NCBI GenBank assembly: GCA_032355985.1
Contig: JAUKVZ010000001.1
Coordinates: 834,344 to 898,343 of the forward strand
Reading direction: 5' to 3'
DNA: 64,000 nt
DNA from: Sarcodiotheca gaudichaudii
Taxonomy: Eukaryota > Rhodophyta > Florideophyceae > Gigartinales > Solieriaceae
The notes beneath the pieces are model-generated. The model was not told the DNA's origin. It did not search any database and worked only from the letters and a program-made list of their open reading frames with translations. Positions 47,576 to 55,595 of this stretch are shown one piece after another (within the stretch, counting starts at the first letter, position 1; every line of letters begins with the position of its first letter). Position numbers and translations under genes: made by a program.

Positions 47576-49331
47576 GAATCAACTCCGCCTCGGCGCAGGC
47601 TTGTGCGCCGTCGTCGTCCTGCTCGCCGGCTGCAGCAATCCATTCGGCCCCGACCCGAGCGATTACGGGCGCAAGCTGCCGCTCCAGAAGATGCACAACA
47701 TCGACACGCTTCCGCTTGACGAGTGGGCGATCGATGAAGACACATCGGAGCTCGCCGAGGCATACATCGATCAGCCGCCGCGAAACCGTTTTGAGGGCAT
47801 GACGGCGTTCGATCTGGATATCCAGCAGGCGCGCGCCTGGACGCTGGCGAACAACGTCGATGTTCGCGTGGCGCTGACCGAGCCCACCATTGCGTCTCAA
47901 CGCCTGGCACAGGAAGAAGGCAAATTCGAAACCGTCTTCTTCGCCAACGGCCGGCGCACCGATCTTGATCAGCCGACATCCAGCGATCTGGAAGGTTCGC
48001 AGGTCGAGCAGACCAACTTCAACGCCGGATTCCGTGTCCCCATGCGAACCGGCGGCACGATCACACTGACGGCCCCCTTCTCGCGCACGAAGACGGACAA
48101 CGCGTTCACCTTCCTCAATCCGAACTACACATCCGCGCCCCGCTTTTCGATCTCCCAGCCGCTGCTGCGAAACGCCGGCCGCGAGACGAACACGCACTCG
48201 ATCCGCGTCGCTTCGCTGGAATCCGGCATCAGCCAGTCAGCCGCGAAGCTGGAGGTCATCCGCCAGCTTGCCAATGTTGATCGCGCGTACTGGCAGCTCT
48301 ATTCGGCTCGCCGCGCACTGGAAGTCGCGCTGCAGCAATACGACCTGGCCATGGAGCAGCTCGAGCGCGCTCGAAGACGATTCCGCGCCGGTATGGTTCC
48401 GGATGTTGAGGTGACACGCGCCGAAGAGGGCGTCGCCCAGCGACTTCAGGCGATCATCACCGAGCAGAATCGCGTTGTGCAGTTCCAGCGCAATCTCAAG
48501 CGAATCATGAACGTCTCGGATATTGAGATGCTCAGTGATGTGCTCATCGTGCCGGCGACCGATCCGAATCCGATGAACTTCGATCTCGATCCCCGGTTCC
48601 TCGCTCAGCAGGCCGTCGACAATCGCATGGAAATGCTCGAACTCGAGCTGCGACTTGCCATCGACGAAAGCGTGATTGACTTCAGCAAGAATCAGGCGCT
48701 TCCGCTCTTCACGCTCGACTATGCGTACAACGTCAACGGTCTCGGCAGCAGTTACAACGATGCGCTCGGCCAGGCGCGACGAGGCGACTTTGCCGATTGG
48801 TCCCTTGGATTCAACGCTGAGATACCCATCGCAGGCAACGAATCCGCTCAGGCGCGCGTGCAGGAATCGATCCTTCGCAGGTTGCAAAGACTCGGCACGC
48901 GCGAGGCGCGCCGCCTTGCGATCATTCAGGAAACGCTCGATGCGATCGATGCGCTTGAGACCAACTGGCAGCGCATCCTCGCGTCCCGGCAGACGACCAT
49001 CCTCGCCGAGCGAACACTCGCCGGAGAGCAGCGACAGTTTGATGTCGGCCGAAGCACATCCAACGATGTGCTGGACGCTGCAACGAGACTTGCGCTCGCG
49101 CAGCTGACCGAGATTCAGGCGCTGCGCGATTATCAGATCGCTCAGGTCGATCTGGCGTTCGCGACCGGCACGATGCTCGGCGCTTCACGCGTCGCATGGG
49201 ACGAGGTCGACCCGCGCTCCGAACCTGCCCCCTATCAGGAGGATTACATGCCCGATGCATGGCCCTACCTGCCGGGTGAGGATCCAAACGAGAAGAAGAA
49301 TCGCGCGCCGGATATCTACGGCCTGCCCTGA
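47568..49331 (+). CDS. TolC/NodT-like outer-membrane efflux lipoprotein
   Basis: A 587-residue outer-membrane factor. Lipobox LAGC at 19-22 gives a lipidated N-terminus, as in OprM/NodT proteins. Two repeats of long amphipathic helices with beta strands between them follow (e.g. SQPLLRNAGRETNTHSIRVA and VDRAYWQLYSARRALEVALQ), the channel-forming OEP layout. The start overlaps the second permease by eight bases, so it completes an adaptor-ATPase-permease-permease-channel operon. The C-terminal ~60 residues are Pro/Glu-rich and longer than usual. Confidence 0.9.
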   Translation: MNKNQLRLGAGLCAVVVLLAGCSNPFGPDPSDYGRKLPLQKMHNIDTLPLDEWAIDEDTSELAEAYIDQPPRNRFEGMTAFDLDIQQARAWTLANNVDVRVALTEPTIASQRLAQEEGKFETVFFANGRRTDLDQPTSSDLEGSQVEQTNFNAGFRVPMRTGGTITLTAPFSRTKTDNAFTFLNPNYTSAPRFSISQPLLRNAGRETNTHSIRVASLESGISQSAAKLEVIRQLANVDRAYWQLYSARRALEVALQQYDLAMEQLERARRRFRAGMVPDVEVTRAEEGVAQRLQAIITEQNRVVQFQRNLKRIMNVSDIEMLSDVLIVPATDPNPMNFDLDPRFLAQQAVDNRMEMLELELRLAIDESVIDFSKNQALPLFTLDYAYNVNGLGSSYNDALGQARRGDFADWSLGFNAEIPIAGNESAQARVQESILRRLQRLGTREARRLAIIQETLDAIDALETNWQRILASRQTTILAERTLAGEQRQFDVGRSTSNDVLDAATRLALAQLTEIQALRDYQIAQVDLAFATGTMLGASRVAWDEVDPRSEPAPYQEDYMPDAWPYLPGEDPNEKKNRAPDIYGLP

Positions 49332-49349
49332 GCCGCAGCGCCGTCGCCA

Positions 49350-50294
49350 TCACTCTTCAGCGAAGAGCGCCTCGATGTAGGAATCGGGATCAAATGGCTC
49401 GACATCGTCCGGCGTTTCGCCGACGCCGATGAACTTGACCGGGATATCCAGCGCTTCGCGAATCGCAAGCACGCTGCCGCCCTTGGCCGTGCCGTCGAGC
49501 TTGGCCAGGAACAGACCAGTCACGCCGATCGCCTGCGTGAACTCCTCCGCCTGACGCACGGCGTTTTGACCGGTCGTCGCATCAAGGACGAGGATCACCT
49601 CATGCGGCGCCCCTTCGATCTTCCTCGCCGCCACGTCACGAATCTTCGTGAGCTGGCGCATCAGCGGATCCTGCGTATGCAGCCGACCCGCTGTATCGAT
49701 GATCAACGTGTCAATGCCGCGATTGATGGCGGCTTCGCACGCGTCAAACGCCACGGCCGCAGGATCGCCTCCCTGCTGCCCCTTGACGATTTCTACACCC
49801 AGCCGCTCCGACCAGATCTCAAGCTGCCTGACAGCGCCGGCGCGAAAGGTGTCGCATGCCGCGAGCATCACTGATCGATTTTCGTCCCGAAGCGCTTTCG
49901 AAAGCTTGGCGATGCTCGTCGTCTTGCCCGCGCCATTGACGCCGGCGACGAGGATCACTGTGGGTGTGCCTGCAGCGCATCCGAGTTCGCCGGCGAAATG
50001 AAGCCGCCGATCGGACTCGGGCCACATCGCCTTCAGCTCGCGCTTGAGATAATCAAGCGCATCCTCGCCCTTGGTCAGCTCGCCCGCCTGAAAGTCCTTG
50101 CGAAGCCCCTCGATGAGACGGCGCGTCGTCACGACGCCCACATCGGATTGAATCAGCCGCGCCTCGATCTCATCGATCAGCGCGCTGTCCAGCGTGCGGC
50201 CGCTGAGCATGGAGCGCAGACCGCCCACGAACGAAGCGCGCGTGCGCGCCAGCCCCTTACTTACCTTCGAAAGCACACTCTTGAACAGAGCCAT
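49350..50294 (-). CDS. ftsY: Signal recognition particle receptor FtsY
   Basis: FtsY is the membrane-associated GTPase that docks SRP-ribosome complexes at the Sec translocon. The NG domain is complete: GVNGAGKTTS, DTFRAGAVRQLEIW, DTAGRLHT, AKLDGTAKGG and a C-terminal FIGVGETPDD. At 314 residues it lacks the long acidic A domain of E. coli FtsY. It is the last gene of a leftward ribH-nusB-ftsY set, 10 bases from nusB, and is convergent with the efflux operon. Confidence 0.95.
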   Translation of the reverse strand: MALFKSVLSKVSKGLARTRASFVGGLRSMLSGRTLDSALIDEIEARLIQSDVGVVTTRRLIEGLRKDFQAGELTKGEDALDYLKRELKAMWPESDRRLHFAGELGCAAGTPTVILVAGVNGAGKTTSIAKLSKALRDENRSVMLAACDTFRAGAVRQLEIWSERLGVEIVKGQQGGDPAAVAFDACEAAINRGIDTLIIDTAGRLHTQDPLMRQLTKIRDVAARKIEGAPHEVILVLDATTGQNAVRQAEEFTQAIGVTGLFLAKLDGTAKGGSVLAIREALDIPVKFIGVGETPDDVEPFDPDSYIEALFAEE

Positions 50295-50304
50295 CGACGC
50301 TCAC

Positions 50305-50775
50305 TCACTCCTTTTCAGCCGGCGTTTCTTCAGCCGACTGTTTCGGCGCATCAGAGGCGCTCCGGGCAAGCACATCCTTGAGCACCTTGTCCAGCACACC
50401 GTTGACGAACGCCGGTGAACGCTCCGTGCTGTATTTCTTCGCGATCTCGATCGCTTCGTTGACGGCGATCTTGGGCTGAGCGGCGCCCGAGGTCATTTCG
50501 TAGTGCGCAAGCCGCAAGATCGCGCGATCAACGGCAGGCTGACGATGCGCCGGCCATCCCGGCGCAAGCTCGGTGATCACGTCGTCCGCCTGCTTTCGAT
50601 CCTTGAACGCCGCCAGAGCAAGATCGAACGCCTTCACGCGATCGCTCTCTGAAAACTCTTCCTCAAGCGTCTGCTCGATGTCAGCGCGCACGATGTCAAT
50701 ATCCTCGTCGCCTCGGGCATCGAGCTGGTACAGCGCCTGAAAGGCGAGTCTTCGAATCTCTCTCGGTGTGGCCAT
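50305..50775 (-). CDS. nusB: Transcription antitermination factor NusB
   Basis: NusB with NusE (S10) binds boxA of rRNA leaders for antitermination. The 156-residue protein starts PREIRRLAFQALYQLD, has RAILRLAHYEM and AVNEAIEIAKKYSTERSPAFVNGVLDKV, all standard NusB helices. A Ser/Ala/Glu-rich tail of ~20 residues ends the protein. ribH lies nine bases upstream; the ribH-nusB pair is a common bacterial arrangement. Confidence 0.95.
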   Translation of the reverse strand: MATPREIRRLAFQALYQLDARGDEDIDIVRADIEQTLEEEFSESDRVKAFDLALAAFKDRKQADDVITELAPGWPAHRQPAVDRAILRLAHYEMTSGAAQPKIAVNEAIEIAKKYSTERSPAFVNGVLDKVLKDVLARSASDAPKQSAEETPAEKE

Positions 50776-50784
50776 ACGCGGCTC

Positions 50785-51327
50785 TTACTGTCCCTTCTTT
50801 CGTCCGGGCGCGGCCCGAATCAGGCGGATTGCCTGGACCGCGTCGATCGCGGCCGCCATCGCTTCCACACCCTTGTTGTCCACGTCCGCCTTGCCCTCGT
50901 AGGAAGCGCCCGATCCCGACGCCGAACGCACCGGCTGCGAACGAGCCTGCGCCTGTTCGAACGTCTTCGTCGTCAAGACGCCGAAGAGCGTCGGCGTGCC
51001 CGTATCCAGAGCGACACGCGTCAGACCGGAGGCAATCGCGTCAGCGATCACTTCATCATGACGAGTCTCGCCCTGAATCACACAACCAAGAGCGACGACG
51101 GCGTCATGCGTCCTGGCCGCCTCCTGAGCGAGCACCGGCAGTTCGAACGCGCCGGGCGCCTGGACGATCAGCACGTCCTTCTCATCGCCGCCACGCCTAA
51201 CGAACTCGTGCAGCGCCCCTTCCTGGAGGGGTTCGGTGATCGCCGGGTTGTAGCGGCTGACGATGATCGCGACGCGCAGCCCTTCCGCATCACGAGCGTC
51301 TCTGGTTGGCGATTCATCCGGCGGCAC
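50785..51327 (-). CDS. ribH: 6,7-dimethyl-8-ribityllumazine synthase RibH
   Basis: RibH condenses 5-amino-6-ribitylaminouracil with dihydroxybutanone phosphate, the penultimate riboflavin step. The sequence has VSRYNPAITEPLQEGAL, VQAPGAFELPVLA, GCVIQGETRHDEVIA with the catalytic His region, and GVLTTKTFEQA. A ~10-residue insertion near VRSASGSGASYEG precedes NKGVEAMAAAI. Start GTG 51327 gives 180 residues, with a short extra N-terminus. ribD lies 4 kb away at 55596. Confidence 0.93.
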   Translation of the reverse strand: MPPDESPTRDARDAEGLRVAIIVSRYNPAITEPLQEGALHEFVRRGGDEKDVLIVQAPGAFELPVLAQEAARTHDAVVALGCVIQGETRHDEVIADAIASGLTRVALDTGTPTLFGVLTTKTFEQAQARSQPVRSASGSGASYEGKADVDNKGVEAMAAAIDAVQAIRLIRAAPGRKKGQ

Positions 51328-51413
51328 GGCGAGGATGGTAGGACCGGGCGCTCTTTCGGGCTAGTGCGCGAGGTCATCGGGTCTTTTCGTGTCCTGCGAG
51401 TACCATCACGAGC

Positions 51414-52391
51414 GTGCCTCCCCTGCTCGCCCGATTGCTGCCGGCCCTTCGATTGACACGCGTCGCCACTGCGCTGGCCGCCGTCTCCAATCTCTGGTTC
51501 GTGATCCTCTGGACACGCGCCTCCGCCGAAGAGCCCGGCCCGGCCTCGCAGATCGATATGCCGCTCTGGATCCTGCTCGTGACCGGCGCCATCGTCGCTG
51601 TGAGCGTCTTCGCATACGGCGCCGCTCTGAACGATCTCTTCGATGTGCGGCGAGACAAGGCGTTGCATCCCGAGCGTCCCCTGCCGTCAGGACAGATCTC
51701 GATGGAGGGCGCCGTCGGCATCATCGCCGGCATGCTGCTGGCCGCCACGCTTGCCTCCACGGCCATGGGGCTGGGCGCCGTGATGCTCACCCTGCTGACC
51801 TGCTCGGCCATCCTGTTCTTCAATGGCGTCGCCAAGCATGTGCCATCGATCGGCGTCGTCTCGCTCAGCCTGATCTACGGCGCCCACATGATCATCCCCA
51901 ACATCCGGCTGGAGTTCGTCTGGCCAGTGTGGCTCGTGATGTCGCACAGCATGATGATCGCCATCGTCATTCACATCGTGGGCGGCAGGCGGCCGAAGCT
52001 CTCGCGCCGTGCGCTGCTCTCTGCAATCGCCGGATGGATCTTCTGGTCCGGCGTGCTGCTCTATGTCGGCTGGCGGCGCACCGGCGCCATCTGGCCAGAC
52101 TGGGTGTCGCCTGTCGCCGCGCTCGGACCGGCAGCCGGCGCGATCGCGTTCATCGTCTATCTGATCATGACGACCACGCGCGGCTCCGGCGCCCGCCCGC
52201 GCACCGCCGCCCGTGTCGGACGCACAGGCTCATGCTGGCTCGCCGTCTACAACTGCGGCTGGCTCATCGGGCAGGGATACGAACGCGAAGGACTGCTGCT
52301 CGGCGTCTTCGCGGCCGCTGGTTGGCTGTTGATCGAATCGGCCCATGCGATCATCGATCGAAAGCGCCAGCCGCTCGAATATCGCATGTGA
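51414..52391 (+). CDS. UbiA-family prenyltransferase-like membrane protein
   Basis: UbiA proteins move prenyl groups onto aromatic or lipid acceptors. The 325-residue protein has about eight to nine hydrophobic segments and the first Asp-rich motif N73-LFD77-VRRD81 followed by HPERPLPSG. The second Asp motif expected in the later cytoplasmic loop is not apparent, leaving the catalytic activity in doubt. Start GTG 51414 is used. The acceptor cannot be predicted. The gene lies alone, convergent with the lipoprotein gene at 52397. Confidence 0.78.
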   Translation: MPPLLARLLPALRLTRVATALAAVSNLWFVILWTRASAEEPGPASQIDMPLWILLVTGAIVAVSVFAYGAALNDLFDVRRDKALHPERPLPSGQISMEGAVGIIAGMLLAATLASTAMGLGAVMLTLLTCSAILFFNGVAKHVPSIGVVSLSLIYGAHMIIPNIRLEFVWPVWLVMSHSMMIAIVIHIVGGRRPKLSRRALLSAIAGWIFWSGVLLYVGWRRTGAIWPDWVSPVAALGPAAGAIAFIVYLIMTTTRGSGARPRTAARVGRTGSCWLAVYNCGWLIGQGYEREGLLLGVFAAAGWLLIESAHAIIDRKRQPLEYRM

Positions 52392-52396
52392 TCTGA

Positions 52397-53314
52397 CTAT
52401 TCGATCAGTCGGAACTGATTCGGCAGGCGCGGCGTCAGCACGATGACCTGCCGGTAACGCGTGACGCCCGCATCGGACTCCACAGTTTCCGAAAGCATCA
52501 ACTCCCCCACTGTCGGCGTAGGGCTGGCGACGGGGCCGAACCCGCCAGCGGCGTCTGCTTCCGTATCGCTCGCAAAGAACGCCGCTTCTTCGCCCCACGG
52601 CACATCCGGCCGCTCCGAAGCGATGAGATACGCATATCCCGGCTCAAGAAGCGCGCTGACGCTCAGCGCGTCGTACACAGGCCCGGCCTCGCCGATCGAC
52701 GTGCGCTTCTTCGCCTCGAACGCTGTCGGCTTCGGCTCAAATGCGAGCTGTAACGCAAGATCGACATGCAGGCGCGGGCCGCGATCGGTGGGCGTCGTCC
52801 AGGCGCGCGTCAGGAGTCGAAAACGGCCGCCATCAATCTCCGCGGCGCCCGCCGAGCTTTGCACGACAGCGCTTTCGCGAAGATTCAAACCGACCATCAT
52901 GTCCGTCCACTTCGGCGCCTGCCCGAACCAGTGTCGATCGATGCGTCCGGTCAATGTCAGCGATTCGCGCACTTCGGGAAGTGATGTCAGCGGCACGCGC
53001 GCCACGCGAAAACCGTTCGCCTGCAGATGGCGACGATCCTCGACGCTGATTTCATCAATTGACGTCGCATATGGCTGCAGCGCTGTCGCAAGCTCCTCGC
53101 CGCGATCCTGCACGATCCATCGGCGCATCTCCAGCCCGCTGTATCCGCCATGAATAACGGGCTCGACGATATCGTCCGCGTCATCGGGCGCCGGCGGCTT
53201 GATCGTGATCGACTGCTCGGTTGCGCAACCGAAGGCGCCGCAGAGCATCGCAAGCGTCGCGATGAATCGGCGGCGTCCGTTCAGCAACGGACTGTCATTC
53301 TTCTGCAGGCTCAA
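52397..53314 (-). CDS. Hypothetical lipoprotein or exported protein
   Basis: A ~305-residue protein of unknown family. The N-terminus has RRRFIATLAMLCGAFGC, a basic region plus hydrophobic stretch ending in a cysteine, fitting a lipoprotein signal. The rest is a mixed soluble domain with recurrent beta strands and no recognisable catalytic motif; the C-terminus has a strand-rich VIVLTPRLPNQFRL. TTG 53314 is used as start because it is in frame and overlaps the LOG gene end. Other starts inside the first 30 codons are possible, so the N-terminus is uncertain. Confidence 0.55.
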   Translation of the reverse strand: MSLQKNDSPLLNGRRRFIATLAMLCGAFGCATEQSITIKPPAPDDADDIVEPVIHGGYSGLEMRRWIVQDRGEELATALQPYATSIDEISVEDRRHLQANGFRVARVPLTSLPEVRESLTLTGRIDRHWFGQAPKWTDMMVGLNLRESAVVQSSAGAAEIDGGRFRLLTRAWTTPTDRGPRLHVDLALQLAFEPKPTAFEAKKRTSIGEAGPVYDALSVSALLEPGYAYLIASERPDVPWGEEAAFFASDTEADAAGGFGPVASPTPTVGELMLSETVESDAGVTRYRQVIVLTPRLPNQFRLIE

Positions 53315-54416
53315 AGTCGTTGATTCGATCGATCAGCTTTCGCACGATTCCGTAGTTGCGGCGCGTGTGCGTAAACGCGATGCGAGGCAGATCAAGATGA
53401 TCCTCCTCGATTTCATACGGCCCGCGCTGCACGATGGATCCGCTCTTGACGAGGAAATCGAACTCGTGATTGAGGCGGGCCACATCCTCTTCGGTCAGCT
53501 TCTGACGAATGCGGATGACCAGATCATCACGCACGTAACGCGAGGAATGGTAGTTGCGATAGAAACGCGTGATGTGCTGTGCGGCGTCCTCGGAGTCCTC
53601 GGCGATGTAATAGATCGAGTAATCCTCCGGGCTGATGAATCGCGTCTTCATCAGCGCCTCGGAGATGTAGTCGTTCCAGTCTCGCCAGTAGGTGCCGCCC
53701 TTGCCCTCCATCATCACCACGGGCACGATGGCCGACTTGCCCGTCTGGATGAGCGTGAGCACTTCAAACGCTTCATCGTTCGTGCCGAAACCGCCCGGGA
53801 AGCAGACCACGGCGTCAGCCTGGCTGACGAACATCAGCTTGCGCGTGAAGAAGTAGCGGAAGTTAATCAGCTTCGAATCGCCGGCGATGATCTCGTTGGC
53901 CGTCGTCTCGAAGGGCAGACGGATGGAAAGGCCGAACGAGGAATCGCGCCCCGGGCCTTCGTGACCGGCCTTCATGATGCCGTCGCCAGCGCCGGTGATG
54001 ACCAGCCATCCCAGTTCAGCCATCATGCGTGAGAAATCGACGGCGCTGATGTAATCCGGATGCTCCGACGGCGTGCGCGCTGAGCCGAAGATGCTGACCT
54101 TCGGCGCATGCGGATACTCGGCGAAGACGCGATACGCGTGCCGAATCTCCTTGAGCGTCGACGCCATGAGCTTCAGCTCGCCGGAGTCACGCCCGTCTTT
54201 GATCACCTTCAGGCTCGTCAGCAGCAGGTCGCGGATGTAACGGCTCTCTGATGAGCTGGCGTCGCCGCCGGCGAATGCGATCAGATCATCGATTTTCGCA
54301 TTGGCCTCGGGACTGGCGAGATTGGCGGCAATGCGATTGGCAAGACCCTCCGCCTCTTCCGCCTGCTGAATCTGCGCGTCGTGCGCGTCGTTGTTGTTCT
54401 TTTTGATTTGCGTCAT
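53295..54416 (-). CDS. LOG-family (lysine decarboxylase-like) protein, divergent copy
   Basis: A 373-residue Rossmann-fold LOG relative with a ~95-residue N-terminal helical extension. The core has KVSIFGSARTP, VITGAGDGIMKAGHEGPGR and PGGFGTNDEAFEVLTLIQTGK. The glycine loop reads GAGDGIMK where the other copy has GGGPGVME, while the catalytic Arg/Glu region is kept. A C-terminal ~100-residue extension completes it. Substrate may differ from the 40171 copy. It overlaps the downstream lipoprotein gene by 20 bases. Confidence 0.82.
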   Translation of the reverse strand: MTQIKKNNNDAHDAQIQQAEEAEGLANRIAANLASPEANAKIDDLIAFAGGDASSSESRYIRDLLLTSLKVIKDGRDSGELKLMASTLKEIRHAYRVFAEYPHAPKVSIFGSARTPSEHPDYISAVDFSRMMAELGWLVITGAGDGIMKAGHEGPGRDSSFGLSIRLPFETTANEIIAGDSKLINFRYFFTRKLMFVSQADAVVCFPGGFGTNDEAFEVLTLIQTGKSAIVPVVMMEGKGGTYWRDWNDYISEALMKTRFISPEDYSIYYIAEDSEDAAQHITRFYRNYHSSRYVRDDLVIRIRQKLTEEDVARLNHEFDFLVKSGSIVQRGPYEIEEDHLDLPRIAFTHTRRNYGIVRKLIDRINDFEPAEE

Positions 54417-54485
54417 TGTCTGTGTGTTGATTCGTCTGTATCCGGCGCGTTGGCGCAGCCGGTCGTGTTGTTTCAGTCTCTCGCG

Positions 54486-54935
54486 TCAGGCGCCGGTTTC
54501 CGCAGCCGCCCTCAGCTCCTCCATATCCTTGAGCATCGCCTTCTTCATGGGACCGGCGAATACCCATCCGACGGGCGCCATCAGCTTCGACATCAGCGTG
54601 AGGGGCTTGCCGACGCCCGTGAGTTCGACATGCGTCGCTTGTCCATTGTCCTCAAACGTGTACCGAAAGCGATAGTCGACCCCGCAGGATTCACATCGGA
54701 TGCCCACCGCGTTCGGCGGCGCGAACTCGATGATCTCAAGCTCCTCCGTGTGCTCCTTGCCGAACATCTTCCTGGTCTCCGCCCAGCGCGTTCCCTGACC
54801 GACGCCGCCATCCGTCAGGATCTCGATATTCGTGATGGCGCTTGTGCGCTCAGTGGCTCGCTCCAGGTCTGTGAAGACATCGAACGCCTTGTCCTTTGAC
54901 GCCTGCACATCGACTGCAAGTGGTCCAATTCTCAT
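54486..54935 (-). CDS. SRPBCC (polyketide cyclase/START-like) family protein
   Basis: A 149-residue single-domain protein. The opening VDVQASKDKAFDVFTDLERATE, a central GVGQGTRWAETRKMFGKEHTEELEI and CGVDYRFRYTFEDNGQATHVELTGVG match the helix-grip SRPBCC fold with a hydrophobic pocket. The ligand is unknown. The gene precedes the promoter region of tRNA-Arg and is read away from it. Confidence 0.75.
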   Translation of the reverse strand: MRIGPLAVDVQASKDKAFDVFTDLERATERTSAITNIEILTDGGVGQGTRWAETRKMFGKEHTEELEIIEFAPPNAVGIRCESCGVDYRFRYTFEDNGQATHVELTGVGKPLTLMSKLMAPVGWVFAGPMKKAMLKDMEELRAAAETGA

Positions 54936-55110
54936 CCGGGCCCTCTCCAGCGGTGGATCGAGTGGTCTCGCGAGGCGCCGGGCTGCATGGGCCGGGCGAC
55001 TGCCGCCCGCAGCATGACGCAGGCGGCGTCTCGCGAATCCCCTAGTCTATCGACACTTCGCCCCGGGCGGACGAGCCCGGGAAACAGACTGGGACGTCCC
55101 TTTCCCCGGC

Positions 55111-55116
55111 TATACT
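55111..55116 (+). promoter_or_regulatory. Possible -10 element for tRNA-Arg
   Basis: TATACT sits 78 bases before the tRNA 5' end in the otherwise featureless 55018-55193 spacer. A clear -35 was not found, so this is a weak candidate. Confidence 0.3.
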
Positions 55117-55193
55117 GGCGACGCTCGACACGCAGGCCAGTCGCCTTCGATCGTGCGACAATCAGGATTGACAGGACGCAAGTCGCGTCTTGT

Positions 55194-55198
55194 GCGCT

Positions 55199-55230
<32 letters not shown>

Positions 55231-55581
55231 TCGAAAGAGGGGCCCGGTCCGGTGACGGATCGAGGCGAACCGGGTGAATTCGGGGAAGCCCTCCCTCGTG
55301 ATGTGGATCGCGAGCGGGTAATCCCGAGCCAAGCTGTCGGCGGGGCCGGTCACATTCGAATCGAAGTGGCCGCGGCCGGCAGAAGGTGTAGAGGCCAGCG
55401 GGTGAGCCGCCCCGGCAATACCCCCGCGTAGGGATGACTCGCGCCGAGTCATTCCGAAGCGCCCGGCGACCTTCATCTGGCGTGTATGCGCCGATGAAGG
55501 CCGATGAGATGGTCCAGCCCGCCGGGAAACCGGTGTGATCGCTGAAACCGTAGGTCGGAGGTTCGAGTCCTCCCGGGCGCG
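55194..55581 (+). tRNA. tRNA-Arg(CCU) interrupted by a group I intron
   Basis: Exons 55194-55230 and 55545-55581 (37 bases each) join to a 74-base cloverleaf. The acceptor GCGCTCG pairs with CGGGCGC, one U-G wobble included, with a G discriminator. The D arm is present. The anticodon stem ACGGT/ACCGT holds loop TTCCTAA with anticodon CCT, and the T stem GGAGG/CCTCC holds TTCGAGT. The intron enters directly after the third anticodon base, the site known for the Agrobacterium tRNA-Arg(CCU) intron. CCA is not encoded. Confidence 0.95.
55231..55544 (+). ncRNA. Group I self-splicing intron (IC3-like) in tRNA-Arg
   Basis: The 314-base intron shows the group I conserved core. P1 forms from exon TCCT plus intron TC, a GAAA tetraloop and GAGGGG (55237-55242), giving a U-G pair at the 5' splice site. 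P2 pairs CCCGGT (55243-55248) with ACCGGG (55269-55274). P4 pairs TTCGGG (55279-55284) with CCCGAG in the Q element AATCCCGAGCC (55320-55330). R is GTGTAGAGGCCA (55386-55397) and S ends TGGTCC (55510-55515); together they form P7 with a bulged A, the guanosine-binding site. A long P6 stem and a GAAA-capped hairpin (55522-55533) follow the usual order. The intron ends in G. No homing endonuclease ORF is seen. Confidence 0.93.
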
Positions 55582-55595
55582 TTTTTCGGATCCGC

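Noticed and set aside
46867-47979. 370-codon minus-strand frame over the second permease and TolC genes
   Set aside because: It is antisense to two clear efflux genes and is Arg/Ser/Pro-rich.
51389-52396. 335-codon frame overlapping the UbiA gene in another phase
   Set aside because: It is Arg/His-rich and lacks hydrophobic segments, whereas the overlapping frame encodes UbiA motifs.
55162-55476. 104-codon minus-strand frame inside the tRNA-Arg intron region
   Set aside because: It covers structured intron RNA and the tRNA exon, has no LAGLIDADG, GIY-YIG or HNH motif, and is on the wrong strand for an intron-encoded nuclease.
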